A stretch of 45,541 bases of DNA from Clostridia bacterium (GCA_017465155.1 JAFTWV010000123.1:1-45541); one strand, 5' to 3'; counted from the stretch's first letter, positions 25,217-35,024 are shown. A program made the numbers and translations. Notes: generated by a model not told the origin, from the letters alone.

Positions 25217-25244
25217 TTTACATTGAAATAATTTGTGATATACT
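25217..25244 (+). promoter_or_regulatory. promoter of the 485-aa membrane protein gene
   Basis: TTTACA (25217-25222), 16-bp spacer, TATACT (25239-25244). The leader to ATG 25382 is about 130 nt and contains no recognised riboswitch. Confidence 0.6.
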
Positions 25245-25381
25245 GTATGCTGTGGTTCAGAACACGCTTTCTTTGTCGTGGAAAAATTTCCGCTGCAAGC
25301 GCTGCTTCTGACGCCCATCATACATGTTGACAGCGATTTGATCATAGCCGCATCACAGCGGTGGAAAGGACAGGTAAACGG

Positions 25382-26839
25382 ATGAATAACGGCCATCCTC
25401 CCTACGGAGATCCTTCAGCGTGGGGAACCCAGCCCGCCGGGCAGAACCCACAGGCAGGCTTCACCGGCCAGCAGGGCGGTTATCCGCAGCAGGGCTATGG
25501 TATGAACGACGCTCAGCCGCAGCCCTATCAGCAGCCCTACGGACAGAATGTCTATGGGCAGCAGGCCTATGGACAGCCGCAGACTTACCAGCCCCAGGCA
25601 CACCAGCCGCAGGTTTATCATCAGCAAAGCTGGCAGCCTTATGGCCAGCAAAGCGCCTATCAGTCCCAGCAGTACCCGCAGCAGGGCGCATACCAGCCCT
25701 ATCAGCAGGCGCAGGGATATCAGCAGGCGCAGGCGATGGGACAGTCAATGCCCGGCATGCAGGCTCCGTATCCGCAGTTCAACCAGCAGGGACAGCAGGT
25801 CTATCCCTCGCAGGGCTACAGCGGCTATGTCAGCCAGCCGCAGCAAAAGAAGCCGACCCTGCCCGCTGACACGATCATGAAAGTCGTGCTCTTCGGCGTG
25901 CTGCCGGTGCTGTTCATACTGGGGCTGGTCCTGGGTTCGCCGGTGCTCAAGTGGGTGTTCCTCGGTCTGGCAGTGGCGGGCATCATCGTCATGTGGCTCA
26001 AGGATGTAGTATCACCCAATGTCAAGCTGACAATGTCTCTGGTATACGGCGCGATGGCCGTTATTACGCTGGTGGGCGCCCTCAACGGCCCGGCTGCCGA
26101 TCCGCAGAACGCCGTCTCCGGAACAGCCCAGACCGTGCAGTCTCAGGGCAGCTACGGCGCACAGCAGGGCGGACAGCTCAGCGGCGGCGTTGCTGCAACC
26201 GAGACGCCCTCGCCTACCCCCTCGCCCACGCTCACGCCCGATCCCTATGCGGTGGAAGGCGCAGCGGTAGAGCAGCTGAAGTCCTTCTTCTACTTCTGGG
26301 CCCTGAACAACGATGAGAACATGGTCGCACTGACCGCACCCTCCTGGCGCAGCTCGGTGGAAGACCCCAAAAAGTCGCTGTTTACCATTCTGGTCAACCG
26401 CACGCCCGATCACGACTACGAGATCACCAACATCACCGGCACGGAGAATGATCTTGTGCGTACAGCTACCGTCAAGGCGACCATCGACAAGCACAACAAC
26501 CGCGCCAAGGAGCGCTATGTCTTCAAGATCATCATGCTCAAGGAAGACGGTACGTGGTATGTTGATCCGCGCTCGCTGGAGTCCCATGATAAGGAAACCG
26601 CAACGCCCGCAACGGTCAATACCACGCCCACCCAGCCTCCGCTTTACACTGGCACGCCCAGCACCGTGCTCTATTACAACCCCGACGGCGGCTCCATGTA
26701 TCATCTGGACGCCAACTGTAAGAAGGTCGGCAAGGAATATAAGCCCCTGAAGGGCAGCTTCTATTTCTCCCAGCTGAGCGAGGCGCCCTATAACGAACTG
26801 ACGCCCTGCAACGTTTGCGGCGCGCCCATCCAGGAGTGA
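25382..26839 (+). CDS. membrane protein with Q/Y/P-rich tail and C-terminal Cys/His motif
   Basis: Not recognised as a whole. A 485-aa product in which residues 1-160 are low-complexity Gln/Tyr/Pro/Gly repeats (QPYGQNVYGQQAYGQ style), predicted disordered and cytoplasmic. Three membrane segments follow (about 166-185, 188-205 and 214-232). A Ser/Thr/Pro linker leads to an extracytoplasmic domain (about 290-395, with SFFYFWALNN and RYVFKIIML), and a short C-terminal module has H441, C446, C476 and C479 in YHLDANC...TPCNVCG, like Ada/nuclease-associated zinc-binding ends. ATG 25382 used; an in-frame GTG at 25361 is possible. Its TGA overlaps the tilS start (TGATG), so the two are coupled. Confidence 0.7.
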   Translation: MNNGHPPYGDPSAWGTQPAGQNPQAGFTGQQGGYPQQGYGMNDAQPQPYQQPYGQNVYGQQAYGQPQTYQPQAHQPQVYHQQSWQPYGQQSAYQSQQYPQQGAYQPYQQAQGYQQAQAMGQSMPGMQAPYPQFNQQGQQVYPSQGYSGYVSQPQQKKPTLPADTIMKVVLFGVLPVLFILGLVLGSPVLKWVFLGLAVAGIIVMWLKDVVSPNVKLTMSLVYGAMAVITLVGALNGPAADPQNAVSGTAQTVQSQGSYGAQQGGQLSGGVAATETPSPTPSPTLTPDPYAVEGAAVEQLKSFFYFWALNNDENMVALTAPSWRSSVEDPKKSLFTILVNRTPDHDYEITNITGTENDLVRTATVKATIDKHNNRAKERYVFKIIMLKEDGTWYVDPRSLESHDKETATPATVNTTPTQPPLYTGTPSTVLYYNPDGGSMYHLDANCKKVGKEYKPLKGSFYFSQLSEAPYNELTPCNVCGAPIQE

Positions 26840-28128
26840 TGCTGTGCGTACAGCCGCCGTCCCACGTGCTGGTCGGTCTGTCCGGCGGCGCTGACTCCGT
26901 GGCGCTGACCTGCCTGCTGCTGAAAAGCGGCGTGCAGGTAACCGCCGTCCATGTGAACCACGCCCTGCGCGGGAATGCCTCGGACGGTGACGAGCAGTTT
27001 GTCCGGACGCTGTGCCGGAAATGGCAGGTGCCGCTTCTGACATACCGTGCCGAGCCGCCCGCGCATCCCAGCGAAGACTGGGCACGTCAGGTACGGTGGC
27101 GCTTCTTCCACCAGGCCATGGACGCATGCGGCGCACAGGCGCTGGCACTGGCTCATCACAGGGATGATCAGGCGGAGACGCTGCTGATGCACCTGCTGCG
27201 CGGCTCGGGGCTGAACGGCATGGGCGGCATGGCGGCAGATACAGTCATCGACGGCATGCGCGTTCTTCGGCCGCTGCTGAACTGCTCCCGGCAAGCACTG
27301 CGTGAGATGCTGATTGCCGATGGTCAGGACTGGCGTGAGGACGCCTCCAATGAGGATCAGCGCTATCTGCGCAATGCCCTGCGCTGTGATATCATCCCCC
27401 GTCTGGAGCAGCTGGCGCCCGGTACCTCGGTGCGTCTGGCAGAAACCGCGGCGCTCCTGCGGGCGGATGAGGACGTCCTGCGCAGCCAAACAGAACGCTT
27501 TCTTGACATGCACGGCGGCATGCGGTGCCTTCCTCTTGCACAGCTTCAAATGCAGCCCCCCGGCATGCGCAGGCGAATCGTGCGCGCGTGGTGGCGGCGC
27601 GAAGCCTGCATGAATCGAAGCGAACACGATCTGTCCGCTGCACAGACGGAGCGACTGACCGCGCTGATCGACGCAGCCGTGTCGGCACGGTGCAATCTGC
27701 CTGCTGACTGGCATGGCCAGCGCGGCTGGACGCATCTGCATCTGCTGTCCCCGCAGCCGTCTTTGCCGCTTCCGGAAGTACCTGTAACAGACAGCCCGCT
27801 CATTCAGCTGACATCCTGCACTGGTTCCGGCGACGGCAAACGCACGCAGGCAATCCCCCAGATGTGGCTGCCGGAGCTGACCGTGCGCACACGCCGTCCG
27901 GGCGATTGGATCAGACCCTTTGGCAGCAGCGGCCGTCAATCGCTGCAGGATTATCTGGTCAACCGGCATGTGGATGCGCCCTTCCGTGATCAGGTGCCGC
28001 TGGTATGCCGGGGCAGCGAGGTTCTGCTGGCAGGCGGTACAGGCGCAGGCTGCATCCCCCGAACCGAAGATACGTCAACGACGGTCATGCTCCGCTGGCA
28101 GGCGGCATTTCCGTGGCTCATTGACTGA
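26839..28128 (+). CDS. tilS: tRNA(Ile)-lysidine synthetase
   Basis: Modifies C34 of the CAU-anticodon tRNA(Ile) to lysidine, giving AUA decoding. Length is 429 aa. PP-loop SGGADS at 15-20, HVNHALRG, HHRDDQAETLLMHLLRG and the C-terminal TilS domain (RTRRPGDWIRPFG) are present. The N-terminus before the PP-loop is short (14 residues), consistent with the start at 26839 overlapping the previous stop; GTG 26844 is out of frame. Lies in the classic tilS-hpt-ftsH order. Confidence 0.95.
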   Translation: MLCVQPPSHVLVGLSGGADSVALTCLLLKSGVQVTAVHVNHALRGNASDGDEQFVRTLCRKWQVPLLTYRAEPPAHPSEDWARQVRWRFFHQAMDACGAQALALAHHRDDQAETLLMHLLRGSGLNGMGGMAADTVIDGMRVLRPLLNCSRQALREMLIADGQDWREDASNEDQRYLRNALRCDIIPRLEQLAPGTSVRLAETAALLRADEDVLRSQTERFLDMHGGMRCLPLAQLQMQPPGMRRRIVRAWWRREACMNRSEHDLSAAQTERLTALIDAAVSARCNLPADWHGQRGWTHLHLLSPQPSLPLPEVPVTDSPLIQLTSCTGSGDGKRTQAIPQMWLPELTVRTRRPGDWIRPFGSSGRQSLQDYLVNRHVDAPFRDQVPLVCRGSEVLLAGGTGAGCIPRTEDTSTTVMLRWQAAFPWLID

Positions 28129-28153
28129 TACACGATTGAAGGAGGAATTTCCC

Positions 28154-28717
28154 ATGATGGATACCAACGCGAAGCTTTATGGTGACCTGTCCCGCATTCT
28201 GGTGAAGCGCGAGGACATTGCACAGGCGGTGAAGAAGCTCGGTCAGGAGATCTCCCGGGATTACGAGGGCAAGGAGCTGATGCTCGTCGGCATCCTCAAG
28301 GGCGCTGTCGTGTTTTTCTCCGACCTCGTGCGCGAGATCGATCTGCCGGTGAAGATGGAGTTCATGGCCGTGTCCAGCTATGGCGCGTCCACCAAGACCA
28401 CGGGCGTGGTCAACCTCGTCAAGGATATTACCGTGGATATTACCGGCATGCATGTGCTGATTGTCGAGGACATCGTCGACTCCGGCATGACCCTGAGCTA
28501 CCTGAAGAAGTACCTGTCCACCCGCGGCGCAGCTTCCATCAAGATCGCCACGCTGCTGGACAAGCCGGAGCGCCGCCGCGTTGATCTGAAGGCCGACTAC
28601 TTCTGCTTCACCATTCCGGACGAATTCGTGGTGGGCTACGGCTTGGATTATGCGGAGAAGTACCGCAATCTGCCGGATATCGGCGTGCTTGATCCCCGCA
28701 TCTACGCGCAGGAATAA
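28154..28717 (+). CDS. hpt: hypoxanthine phosphoribosyltransferase
   Basis: A 187-aa purine-salvage enzyme converting hypoxanthine/guanine plus PRPP to IMP/GMP. PRPP loop VLIVEDIVDSGMT (101-113), the flexible SSYG loop (74-77) and C-terminal DEFVVGYGLDYAEKYRNLP are all typical. ATG 28154 has AGGAGG 8 nt upstream. 25 bp after tilS, probably same transcript. Confidence 0.96.
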   Translation: MMDTNAKLYGDLSRILVKREDIAQAVKKLGQEISRDYEGKELMLVGILKGAVVFFSDLVREIDLPVKMEFMAVSSYGASTKTTGVVNLVKDITVDITGMHVLIVEDIVDSGMTLSYLKKYLSTRGAASIKIATLLDKPERRRVDLKADYFCFTIPDEFVVGYGLDYAEKYRNLPDIGVLDPRIYAQE

Positions 28718-28737
28718 AAACAGGTTTTCATCGTCTC

Positions 28738-28758
28738 TGCCGAATCATTCGGCATTTA
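28738..28758 (+). terminator. hairpin after hpt
   Basis: TGCCGAA (28738-28744) pairs with TTCGGCA (28748-28754), then TTTATC. The tail is short, so read-through into ftsH is likely. Confidence 0.45.
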
Positions 28759-28808
28759 TCACCGTCTATTCAGCCAGAGGATAGGTTGACAAAATCATCC
28801 TTGCTCTT

Positions 28809-28839
28809 TTGGCGATATTCTCTGCGCCTGTCGTATAAT
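28809..28839 (+). promoter_or_regulatory. ftsH promoter
   Basis: A perfect -10 TATAAT (28834-28839). The best -35 is TTGGCG (28809-28814) with a long 19-bp spacer; TTGACA at 28787-28792 is too far to pair with it. Confidence 0.5.
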
Positions 28840-28901
28840 AGACATATGGAATCAGGTTTACACGGGACTTCAGCCCGTTATTGATGAAGGAGGACCAGAC
28901 A

Positions 28902-30902
28902 TTGAAGAAGAACAGGGGATGGATGGGCTATATCATCGTGCTTGGCACGTTCCTGCTCATTTCCATTCTGCTCAGCGGCAGCCTGACGGGCCCAAAGGAT
29001 CGCACCGTGACCTACCCGAAGCTGCTGGAAATGATCCAGAAGGATGAAGTCGCTGCGGTGGCCATCCGCAACACAAGCCTGGTGGGCCTGCGGAAGGACA
29101 CGAAGGTAGCCGATGCTGACTTCCCGGATCGCGACTATGATTTTGAAACGACCATCGGCGACGACTTTATCGAAACCGTCCGACAGATGGAAGCAACAAA
29201 GCAGGGCGTCTCGCTGGACACAGTCTCCGTCAGCGACCTGCCCTTCACCGTGCAGTACCGCGCGCCGGTAACCATCCCGTGGTGGTATGACTTTATCCCG
29301 CTGCTGCTGATGATGGTACTGCTGGGCGGTCTGTGGTTTGTGATGCTGCGCAGTCAGGGCGGCGGAGGCGGCGGAAAGGTGATGAGCTTCGGCAAATCCC
29401 GCGCCCGCATGGCTGAACCGGGCAAGAACAAGGTCACCTTTGCTGACGTGGCCGGCGCAGACGAAGAGAAGGAAGAGCTGCAGGAAATGGTGGATTTCCT
29501 GCGTAATCCCCGCACGTACATCGACATGGGTGCACGCATTCCCAAGGGCGTGCTGCTGGTGGGCCCTCCCGGCACAGGCAAAACCCTGCTGGCCAAGGCT
29601 GTTGCCGGCGAAGCAGGCGTGCCCTTCTTCAGCATTTCCGGTTCTGACTTCGTGGAGATGTTCGTAGGCGTGGGTGCAAGCCGTGTGCGCGACCTGTTTG
29701 ATCAGGCGAAGCGCAGCGCACCCTCCATCGTGTTTATCGACGAGATTGATGCGGTGGGCCGTCACCGCGGCGCCGGTCTGGGCGGCGGTCATGACGAGCG
29801 CGAACAGACCCTGAACCAGCTGCTGGTGGAAATGGACGGCTTTGCAGCCAACGAAGGCGTAATCGTCATGGCAGCAACCAACCGCCGCGACATCCTTGAT
29901 CCTGCACTGCTGCGTCCCGGCCGCTTCGATCGTACGATCACGGTCAACTATCCGGATCTGGAAGGCCGCGTGGCTATCCTGAAGGTTCATACCAAGGGCA
30001 AGCCGCTGGCCGCAGATGTGGATCTGGTGAACATCGCCAAGCGCACCCCCTTTGCCACCGGTGCTGAACTTGAAAACATGATGAACGAGGCTGCAATCCT
30101 CGCTGCCCGCTCCCGGAAGAAGGAGATTGATCACCAGCTGATGGTGGACGCGATCGCCCGCGTGCAGATGGGCCCGGAGAAGCGCAGCCACAAAGTAACT
30201 GATCGCGACCGCCGCAACACGGCCATTCACGAGGTCGGCCATGCAATGGTGGCACACATGCTGCCCCAGTGTGAGGAAGTGCATCTGATCACCATCGTGC
30301 CCCGCGGCAAGGCAGCCGGTCACACGCTCACCCTGCCCGAACAGGAATATGACAACCTGACCCGAAGCCAGCTGCTGGACCGCATCGCCATGATGCTTGG
30401 CGGACGCGCAGCAGAGGAAGTTGTCCTTGGCGAATTCGAGACTGGCGCTGTCAGCGATCTGCAGCGCGCGACGGATCTGTGCCGCCGGATGGTGACGCAG
30501 TTCGGCATGAGCGAGAAAATCGGCCCGGTGAGCCTCGATGATGATCAGGAGATCTTCGTGGGCAGCAGTTATGGCAGGAGCAGTAATTACTCCGGCAAGA
30601 CCGCCGCTGTGATCGACGAGGAGATCAAGCGCATCTCCGAGGAGTGCTACGAGCGCGCCGTACAGGTTCTGCGCGAGAACCGCGAGAAGCTCGATCTTCT
30701 GGTGGAAGCGCTGCTCCAGCATGAAACGCTCAGCCGCAAGGAGTTTGTTGCTCTGATGGATACCGGCGTGCTGCCGGAAATCACCGAAGAGGGCAAGCCC
30801 CGCGCCGACAAGGTCATCTTCCAGCAGAGCGCACCCGCTGAATCCGACGGCAAGGTAAACGGTATCCGCGTGGGTACGGCCGACACGGAGAATCAGGCAT
30901 GA
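28902..30902 (+). CDS. ftsH: ATP-dependent zinc metalloprotease FtsH
   Basis: Membrane AAA+ protease degrading unstable membrane and regulatory proteins. 666 aa from a TTG start at 28902, chosen because AAGGAGG lies exactly 8 nt upstream; the ATG at 28884 has no ribosome site and would add six residues. Two membrane segments (about 7-26 and 127-147), Walker A GPPGTGKT (221-228), Walker [15 protein letters not shown] with LLRPGRFDR and the zinc site HEVGH (443-447) are present. The C-terminus is Asp/Glu-rich but otherwise ordinary. The ATGA overlap with the next gene indicates coupling. Confidence 0.96.
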   Translation: MKKNRGWMGYIIVLGTFLLISILLSGSLTGPKDRTVTYPKLLEMIQKDEVAAVAIRNTSLVGLRKDTKVADADFPDRDYDFETTIGDDFIETVRQMEATKQGVSLDTVSVSDLPFTVQYRAPVTIPWWYDFIPLLLMMVLLGGLWFVMLRSQGGGGGGKVMSFGKSRARMAEPGKNKVTFADVAGADEEKEELQEMVDFLRNPRTYIDMGARIPKGVLLVGPPGTGKTLLAKAVAGEAGVPFFSISGSDFVEMFVGVGASRVRDLFDQAKRSAPSIVFIDEIDAVGRHRGAGLGGGHDEREQTLNQLLVEMDGFAANEGVIVMAATNRRDILDPALLRPGRFDRTITVNYPDLEGRVAILKVHTKGKPLAADVDLVNIAKRTPFATGAELENMMNEAAILAARSRKKEIDHQLMVDAIARVQMGPEKRSHKVTDRDRRNTAIHEVGHAMVAHMLPQCEEVHLITIVPRGKAAGHTLTLPEQEYDNLTRSQLLDRIAMMLGGRAAEEVVLGEFETGAVSDLQRATDLCRRMVTQFGMSEKIGPVSLDDDQEIFVGSSYGRSSNYSGKTAAVIDEEIKRISEECYERAVQVLRENREKLDLLVEALLQHETLSRKEFVALMDTGVLPEITEEGKPRADKVIFQQSAPAESDGKVNGIRVGTADTENQA

Positions 30903-31744
30903 CACCAGACCTGCACATGCACACCACCAGCTCCGATGGTACGCTTTCCCCCCGGGAGCTGGTGGCGATGGCAGCACGGCAGGGCGTGACCATCATGGCC
31001 ATCACGGATCATGATACCTTTGACGGCGTCGATGCGCTGCAAGGCACGGAAACAGCCATCCCTGTGCTGACCGGCACTGAGCTTTCCCTGCGGGATATGC
31101 GGGGGCTGCACCTGCTGGGCTATGGCATGGGAGCAGCCGCAGAGCTGCGTCAGGCAGTAGCCGACCTTGCTGCGCGCCGTTTCACCCGCGCCAAACGCAT
31201 GGTGGACAAGCTGCAGACGCTGGGATATCCGCTCGACTATGACGCCATCCGCGCTGAATGCAAGGGTACGGTCGGCCGCATGCATATCGCCCGAACCATG
31301 GTCAGCGCCGGGTATGTATCCGATATCAGGGAAGCCTTCGGGCGTTTTCTTGGAGACGATGGCCCTGCCTATGTAGCCGGTGAGCGTCTGTCGATGGCAG
31401 AGGCCCTGCCGCTGATGCGCCGCAACGGCTTCGTCCCTGTACTGGCCCATCCGGCCGAGCTCGGCAAGGATGACGTGACCCTGCGCGCACTGCTGGGAAC
31501 CTGGCAAAATCAAGGCCTCATGGGCGTTGAGGTGTATCATCCCTCCCAGTCAGGCCGTGGCTTTTCGGCTCTGGACGCGATGGTTCGCCGCATGGGTATG
31601 CTGGTAACAGGCGGCAGCGATTTTCATCATGTGAATGATTCCCATCATGGCCAGCCCGGATGTACCGCAGCCTTCTGGCGACAGGCACAAGCAGATACCG
31701 ACGCATTGGTCACAGCCATGCGCCTTGCCGTAATAAATGAATAA
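30899..31744 (+). CDS. PHP-domain phosphoesterase (RNase AM / 3',5'-nucleoside bisphosphatase-like)
   Basis: A 281-aa PHP protein. Motifs in order are DLHMHTTSSDG (HxH), AITDHDT, TGTELS, a helical insert, LAHPAEL and GGSDFHH. This set matches the YciV/TrpH group that hydrolyses 3',5'-bisphosphate nucleosides or trims RNA 5' ends; the exact substrate is inferred from family. ATG overlaps the ftsH TGA. Confidence 0.88.
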   Translation: MTPDLHMHTTSSDGTLSPRELVAMAARQGVTIMAITDHDTFDGVDALQGTETAIPVLTGTELSLRDMRGLHLLGYGMGAAAELRQAVADLAARRFTRAKRMVDKLQTLGYPLDYDAIRAECKGTVGRMHIARTMVSAGYVSDIREAFGRFLGDDGPAYVAGERLSMAEALPLMRRNGFVPVLAHPAELGKDDVTLRALLGTWQNQGLMGVEVYHPSQSGRGFSALDAMVRRMGMLVTGGSDFHHVNDSHHGQPGCTAAFWRQAQADTDALVTAMRLAVINE

Positions 31745-31789
31745 CAATGGAACAAAACACCAAGGAGCAAGCAAGAAAGGGGGAGGGCA

Positions 31790-33871
31790 ATGAACCCATA
31801 CGAGCGTGTACCGCAGACAACCGCGCGACGTCGCCGGACGGAACGATATGGCAGCACCTATGAAACCGAGCCGTCGATGATCGCGCCTCAGCCGATGCCG
31901 GGCGCCAGCGTAGTGAGTTCGGCCGGTCATTATCCGCCTGCTGGCGCGTCCACGGGATATGCGACGCCCACAGGCTATCCGGCTCCTGTAAACCAGCAGC
32001 CGGCAGCCAGTCAGCCCGCCATGAGCAAACTCCCCGCGACAGGCAGCACCCCGCCGATGACAAGTCATTCCATGGCGCCGGTACAGGTCGCCCCGCCTGC
32101 CCAAAGCCGTTATCCGAACACGGCCGTGCAGCAGCAATCCGGCACATTCCAGCCCTACGATCCGTCTTTTCAGCAGCCATACAGCGCTCAGCCTGCGCAA
32201 AAGAGCTGGTCGCAGCAGTATGAGCCGCAACCCGGCGACTCCGCCTGGTCACAGCCCTATAACATGCAGCCAGTTCAAAACGATTGGCAGCGCTGCCCTG
32301 CCCCGCAGGCACAGGGCAGCTGGCAATCCGCCTACTATGGCGATCAGCCTTCCTGGCAGCAGGGCCACGGCGGCGGCAAACCGCCGCGCAGAACCGGTGA
32401 TTACCTGAAGTATGCCGCCATTGCCGCGTTGATCGTGGTGGTGGTGATTGCCGCAGTGATCGGCGGCACGAAGGTTGCCCAGAACAATCAACTCCGCGCA
32501 GAGGTCACCGCTTACGACGCACTCTTTTGCCAAGGCGTTTATGTGGACGGCATCCATCTTGGAGGTATGACGCAGGAGCAGGCGATGCAGCTTGTCAACG
32601 CCAATGCCCAGCAGCGCCGAGACAGCTGGAACGTCCGCCTGACATACCAGGGCGGCCTTGTGCGTGAGATCAACGCCAACGATCTGGGCATGGCAGTCAA
32701 CGTGGATGACGCGCTGGCCGCTGCGTGGGAGCAGGGACATGAGACCAGCGACATCAGCGCCCGCAAGGCCACGATGGATGCGCTCCTGACGGATCACTAC
32801 TATGGCACGACTGCGCTGCCCAGCGGCGACGTCTCCGCCATCGACAGTATCCTGCAGGAGATCGCCCGCACCGTCTACCGCGCACCTCAGGATGCTCAGC
32901 TGCTCGGCTTCAACGCGATGCAGGTATCTAATCCTTTCAGCATCCAGCCGGAGGTCATCGGCCGCGAGCTGAATGTGGAGCCCCTGCGGGAAAAGCTCTA
33001 TGATATGGTCTCCCGCATGGAGACAGGCAGCATTGAGGTTGAGCTGAAGGATATCTATCCCAGCGTCACAACTGCGGACGTACAGAAGCAGGTCAAGCTC
33101 CGCGGCTCCGCTTACACAGAGATCTCCACCACCTCCACCGAAGAGCGTAAAAACAACATCCGCCGCGCCTTTGAGCTGATCAGCGGCACGGTGCTCCAGC
33201 CTGGCGATACCTTCTCCTTCAACGGAATCGTCGGCGAGCGTTCTGCCAAGAACGGCTTCTATCAGGCCATCGAGTATGCCTATGGCGAAGAGCGCATGGG
33301 CTATGGCGGCGGCGTATGTCAGGCCAGCACCACGGTGTATCTGGCGGCTGTCCGCTCCAATCTGCAGATTATCAAGCGCGAGCCCCACTCCGACAAGGTC
33401 AATTACACCGAGTATGGTCTGGACGCCACAGTGAATTACGACGGCAAAAAGATCGACCTGACCTTCAAGAACGACACGGGCAGCAATGTTTACATCATCG
33501 CAACCGTGCAGCTGGATCCGAAGATCAGCAAGAGCCACTATATCTGCAAGGTTGACATCTACGGCCCTGACCTTGGCGATGGCGTGACCTACGACCTGAT
33601 CGCAGAGACCGTCGAAGTCCTTCCCGCCCCCGAAGAAATCGAGTGGCGCGAGGACAAAAAGGCCACCTATGTTACCTACATTGATCAGGAGCATGTTTAC
33701 CGCGAGGCCAAGGAAGGCTGCAAGGTGGACAGCTACAAGGTCAAGTACATCTATGGCGCCGAGGCCGAGCGCACCTTCATGTATCAGGACACCTACGCAG
33801 CCAAGAAGCAGATCATCTACGTCGGCGTGACCGAGCGTGAGGATGCTTATTGGCAAAACGGCGGCTATTGA
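31790..33871 (+). CDS. VanW family membrane protein with Q/P-rich cytoplasmic tail
   Basis: A 693-aa protein. Residues 1-200 are low-complexity Gln/Pro/Tyr/Ser, predicted disordered and cytoplasmic. One membrane segment lies at about 207-228. A PG_binding_4 domain (about 240-420; VDGIHLGGMTQEQAM) and a VanW domain (about 440-570; FSFNGIVGERSAKNGF, GGGVCQASTTVYLAA) lie outside, followed by a beta-rich tail. VanW occurs in some vancomycin-resistance loci, but the domain is widespread in Clostridia and no vanA/B ligase lies here, so a cell-wall role is the safer call. GGAGGG sits only 3-5 nt before ATG 31790. It probably shares the ftsH transcript (45-bp gap). Confidence 0.88.
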   Translation: MNPYERVPQTTARRRRTERYGSTYETEPSMIAPQPMPGASVVSSAGHYPPAGASTGYATPTGYPAPVNQQPAASQPAMSKLPATGSTPPMTSHSMAPVQVAPPAQSRYPNTAVQQQSGTFQPYDPSFQQPYSAQPAQKSWSQQYEPQPGDSAWSQPYNMQPVQNDWQRCPAPQAQGSWQSAYYGDQPSWQQGHGGGKPPRRTGDYLKYAAIAALIVVVVIAAVIGGTKVAQNNQLRAEVTAYDALFCQGVYVDGIHLGGMTQEQAMQLVNANAQQRRDSWNVRLTYQGGLVREINANDLGMAVNVDDALAAAWEQGHETSDISARKATMDALLTDHYYGTTALPSGDVSAIDSILQEIARTVYRAPQDAQLLGFNAMQVSNPFSIQPEVIGRELNVEPLREKLYDMVSRMETGSIEVELKDIYPSVTTADVQKQVKLRGSAYTEISTTSTEERKNNIRRAFELISGTVLQPGDTFSFNGIVGERSAKNGFYQAIEYAYGEERMGYGGGVCQASTTVYLAAVRSNLQIIKREPHSDKVNYTEYGLDATVNYDGKKIDLTFKNDTGSNVYIIATVQLDPKISKSHYICKVDIYGPDLGDGVTYDLIAETVEVLPAPEEIEWREDKKATYVTYIDQEHVYREAKEGCKVDSYKVKYIYGAEAERTFMYQDTYAAKKQIIYVGVTEREDAYWQNGGY

Positions 33872-33888
33872 GCTGCCAACATAAAAGC

Positions 33889-33923
33889 AACTCCCCGCTG
33901 CATCATGTGCGCGGGGAGTTTTC
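33889..33923 (+). terminator. terminator of the VanW gene
   Basis: AACTCCCCGC (33889-33898) pairs with GCGGGGAGTT (33911-33920), followed by TTC. Ends the tilS-to-VanW plus-strand block. Confidence 0.75.
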
Positions 33924-33956
33924 ATGACCTCTGAACACTGCTCATTCAAACGCTGC

Positions 33957-33981
33957 AAACAAAAAAGTGGCCGAAGCCACT
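33957..33981 (-). terminator. fba terminator with UUCG tetraloop
   Basis: On the minus strand AGTGGC-TTCG-GCCACT followed by TTTTTTG. The C(UUCG)G closing pair is exceptionally stable. A flanking A-run (33957-33965) extends the stem with TCTTTT. Confidence 0.9.
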
Positions 33982-34001
33982 CTTTTGCTGCAGAATGCAG
34001 A

Positions 34002-34940
34002 TTAAGCCTTGCCGTTGCAGCCCAGAACGTTCACGATCTTGTGGGTGACCATGTCCTTCACAGCCTGACGGGCGGGCTTGAGCCACTGACGAGGATCGAA
34101 ATGATCCGGATGCTCCGCGAAGTACTTGCGCACGGAAGCAGTCATGGCCAGACGGATGTCAGAGTCGATGTTGATCTTGCAGACGGCCAGCTTGGCAGCC
34201 TGAGCCAGCTGCTCCTCGGGAATGCCGATGGCGCCGGGCATGTTGCCGCCGTACTGATTGATCTCAGCCACGAAGTTCTGGGGCACAGAAGAAGCGCCGT
34301 GCAGAACGATCGGGAAGCCGGGCAGACGCTTTGCGCACTCTTCCAGCACGTCGAAGCGCAGCTGGGGCTTGGTGCCGGGCTTGAACTTGTAAGCGCCGTG
34401 GCTGGTGCCGATGGCGATGGCCAGAGAGTCACAGCCAGTCTTGGAGACGAACTCCTCGACTTCCTCGGGGCGGGTGAACATCTCAGCGCCGTGCTCAACA
34501 ACAACGTCGTCTTCCACACCGGCCAGAGTGCCCAGCTCAGCCTCAACAACAGCGCCGTGGTCATGAGCATACTCAACAACGCGCTTGGTCAGCTCGATGT
34601 TCTCGGCGAAGGGCTTGGAGGAGGCGTCGATCATGACAGAGGTGAAGCCGCCGTCGATGCAGCTCTTGCACAGCTCAAAGGAATCGCCGTGATCCAGATG
34701 CAGAGCGATCGGGATTTCGGGGTTCTCAGCGGCAGCAGCCTCCACCAGCTTCACCAGATAGGTGTGGTTGGCATAGTTGCGCGCGCCCTTGGACACCTGC
34801 AGAATGACGGGAGCCTTCAGCTCGCCCGCAGCCTCGGTGATGCCCTGGATGATCTCCATGTTGTTGACGTTGAAAGCGCCGACGGCATAGCCGCCTTCAT
34901 AGGCCTTCTTGAACATTTCCTTGGTCGTTACGATAGCCAT
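34002..34940 (-). CDS. fba: class II fructose-1,6-bisphosphate aldolase
   Basis: Glycolytic zinc aldolase splitting FBP to DHAP and G3P, 312 aa. HLDHGDSFE (zinc histidine and catalytic Asp), EAELG, GTSHGAYKF (zinc His, potassium/substrate loop), LHGASSVP and NIDSDIR (substrate Asp/Arg) are present. GGAGG is 9 nt upstream of the ATG. Strong promoter and a hairpin at the very 5' end of the mRNA suggest high, stable expression. Monocistronic. Confidence 0.97.
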   Translation of the reverse strand: MAIVTTKEMFKKAYEGGYAVGAFNVNNMEIIQGITEAAGELKAPVILQVSKGARNYANHTYLVKLVEAAAAENPEIPIALHLDHGDSFELCKSCIDGGFTSVMIDASSKPFAENIELTKRVVEYAHDHGAVVEAELGTLAGVEDDVVVEHGAEMFTRPEEVEEFVSKTGCDSLAIAIGTSHGAYKFKPGTKPQLRFDVLEECAKRLPGFPIVLHGASSVPQNFVAEINQYGGNMPGAIGIPEEQLAQAAKLAVCKINIDSDIRLAMTASVRKYFAEHPDHFDPRQWLKPARQAVKDMVTHKIVNVLGCNGKA

Positions 34941-34969
34941 TGGAATTGCCCTCCTATATGTGTCAGTTT

Positions 34970-34991
34970 CTGTACTCGTTTTCGCGTACAG
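34970..34991 (-). other. 5'-end hairpin in the fba leader
   Basis: CTGTAC (34986-34991, minus sense) pairs with GTACAG (34970-34975) around GCGAAAACGA. It starts about 5 nt after the -10 box, so it caps the transcript's 5' end, a known mRNA-stabilising arrangement in Firmicutes. Confidence 0.5.
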
Positions 34992-34995
34992 AGTT

Positions 34996-35024
34996 ATTAT
35001 AGCACATTCTGTCGATGGTGAAAA
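34996..35024 (-). promoter_or_regulatory. fba promoter
   Basis: TTTTCA (35019-35024), 17-bp spacer, perfect TATAAT (34996-35001) on the minus strand. Confidence 0.75.

Noticed and set aside
31790-33871. VanW gene as evidence of vancomycin resistance
   Set aside because: No D-Ala-D-Lac ligase, VanH, VanX or VanRS genes nearby; the VanW domain is common in Clostridia without resistance.
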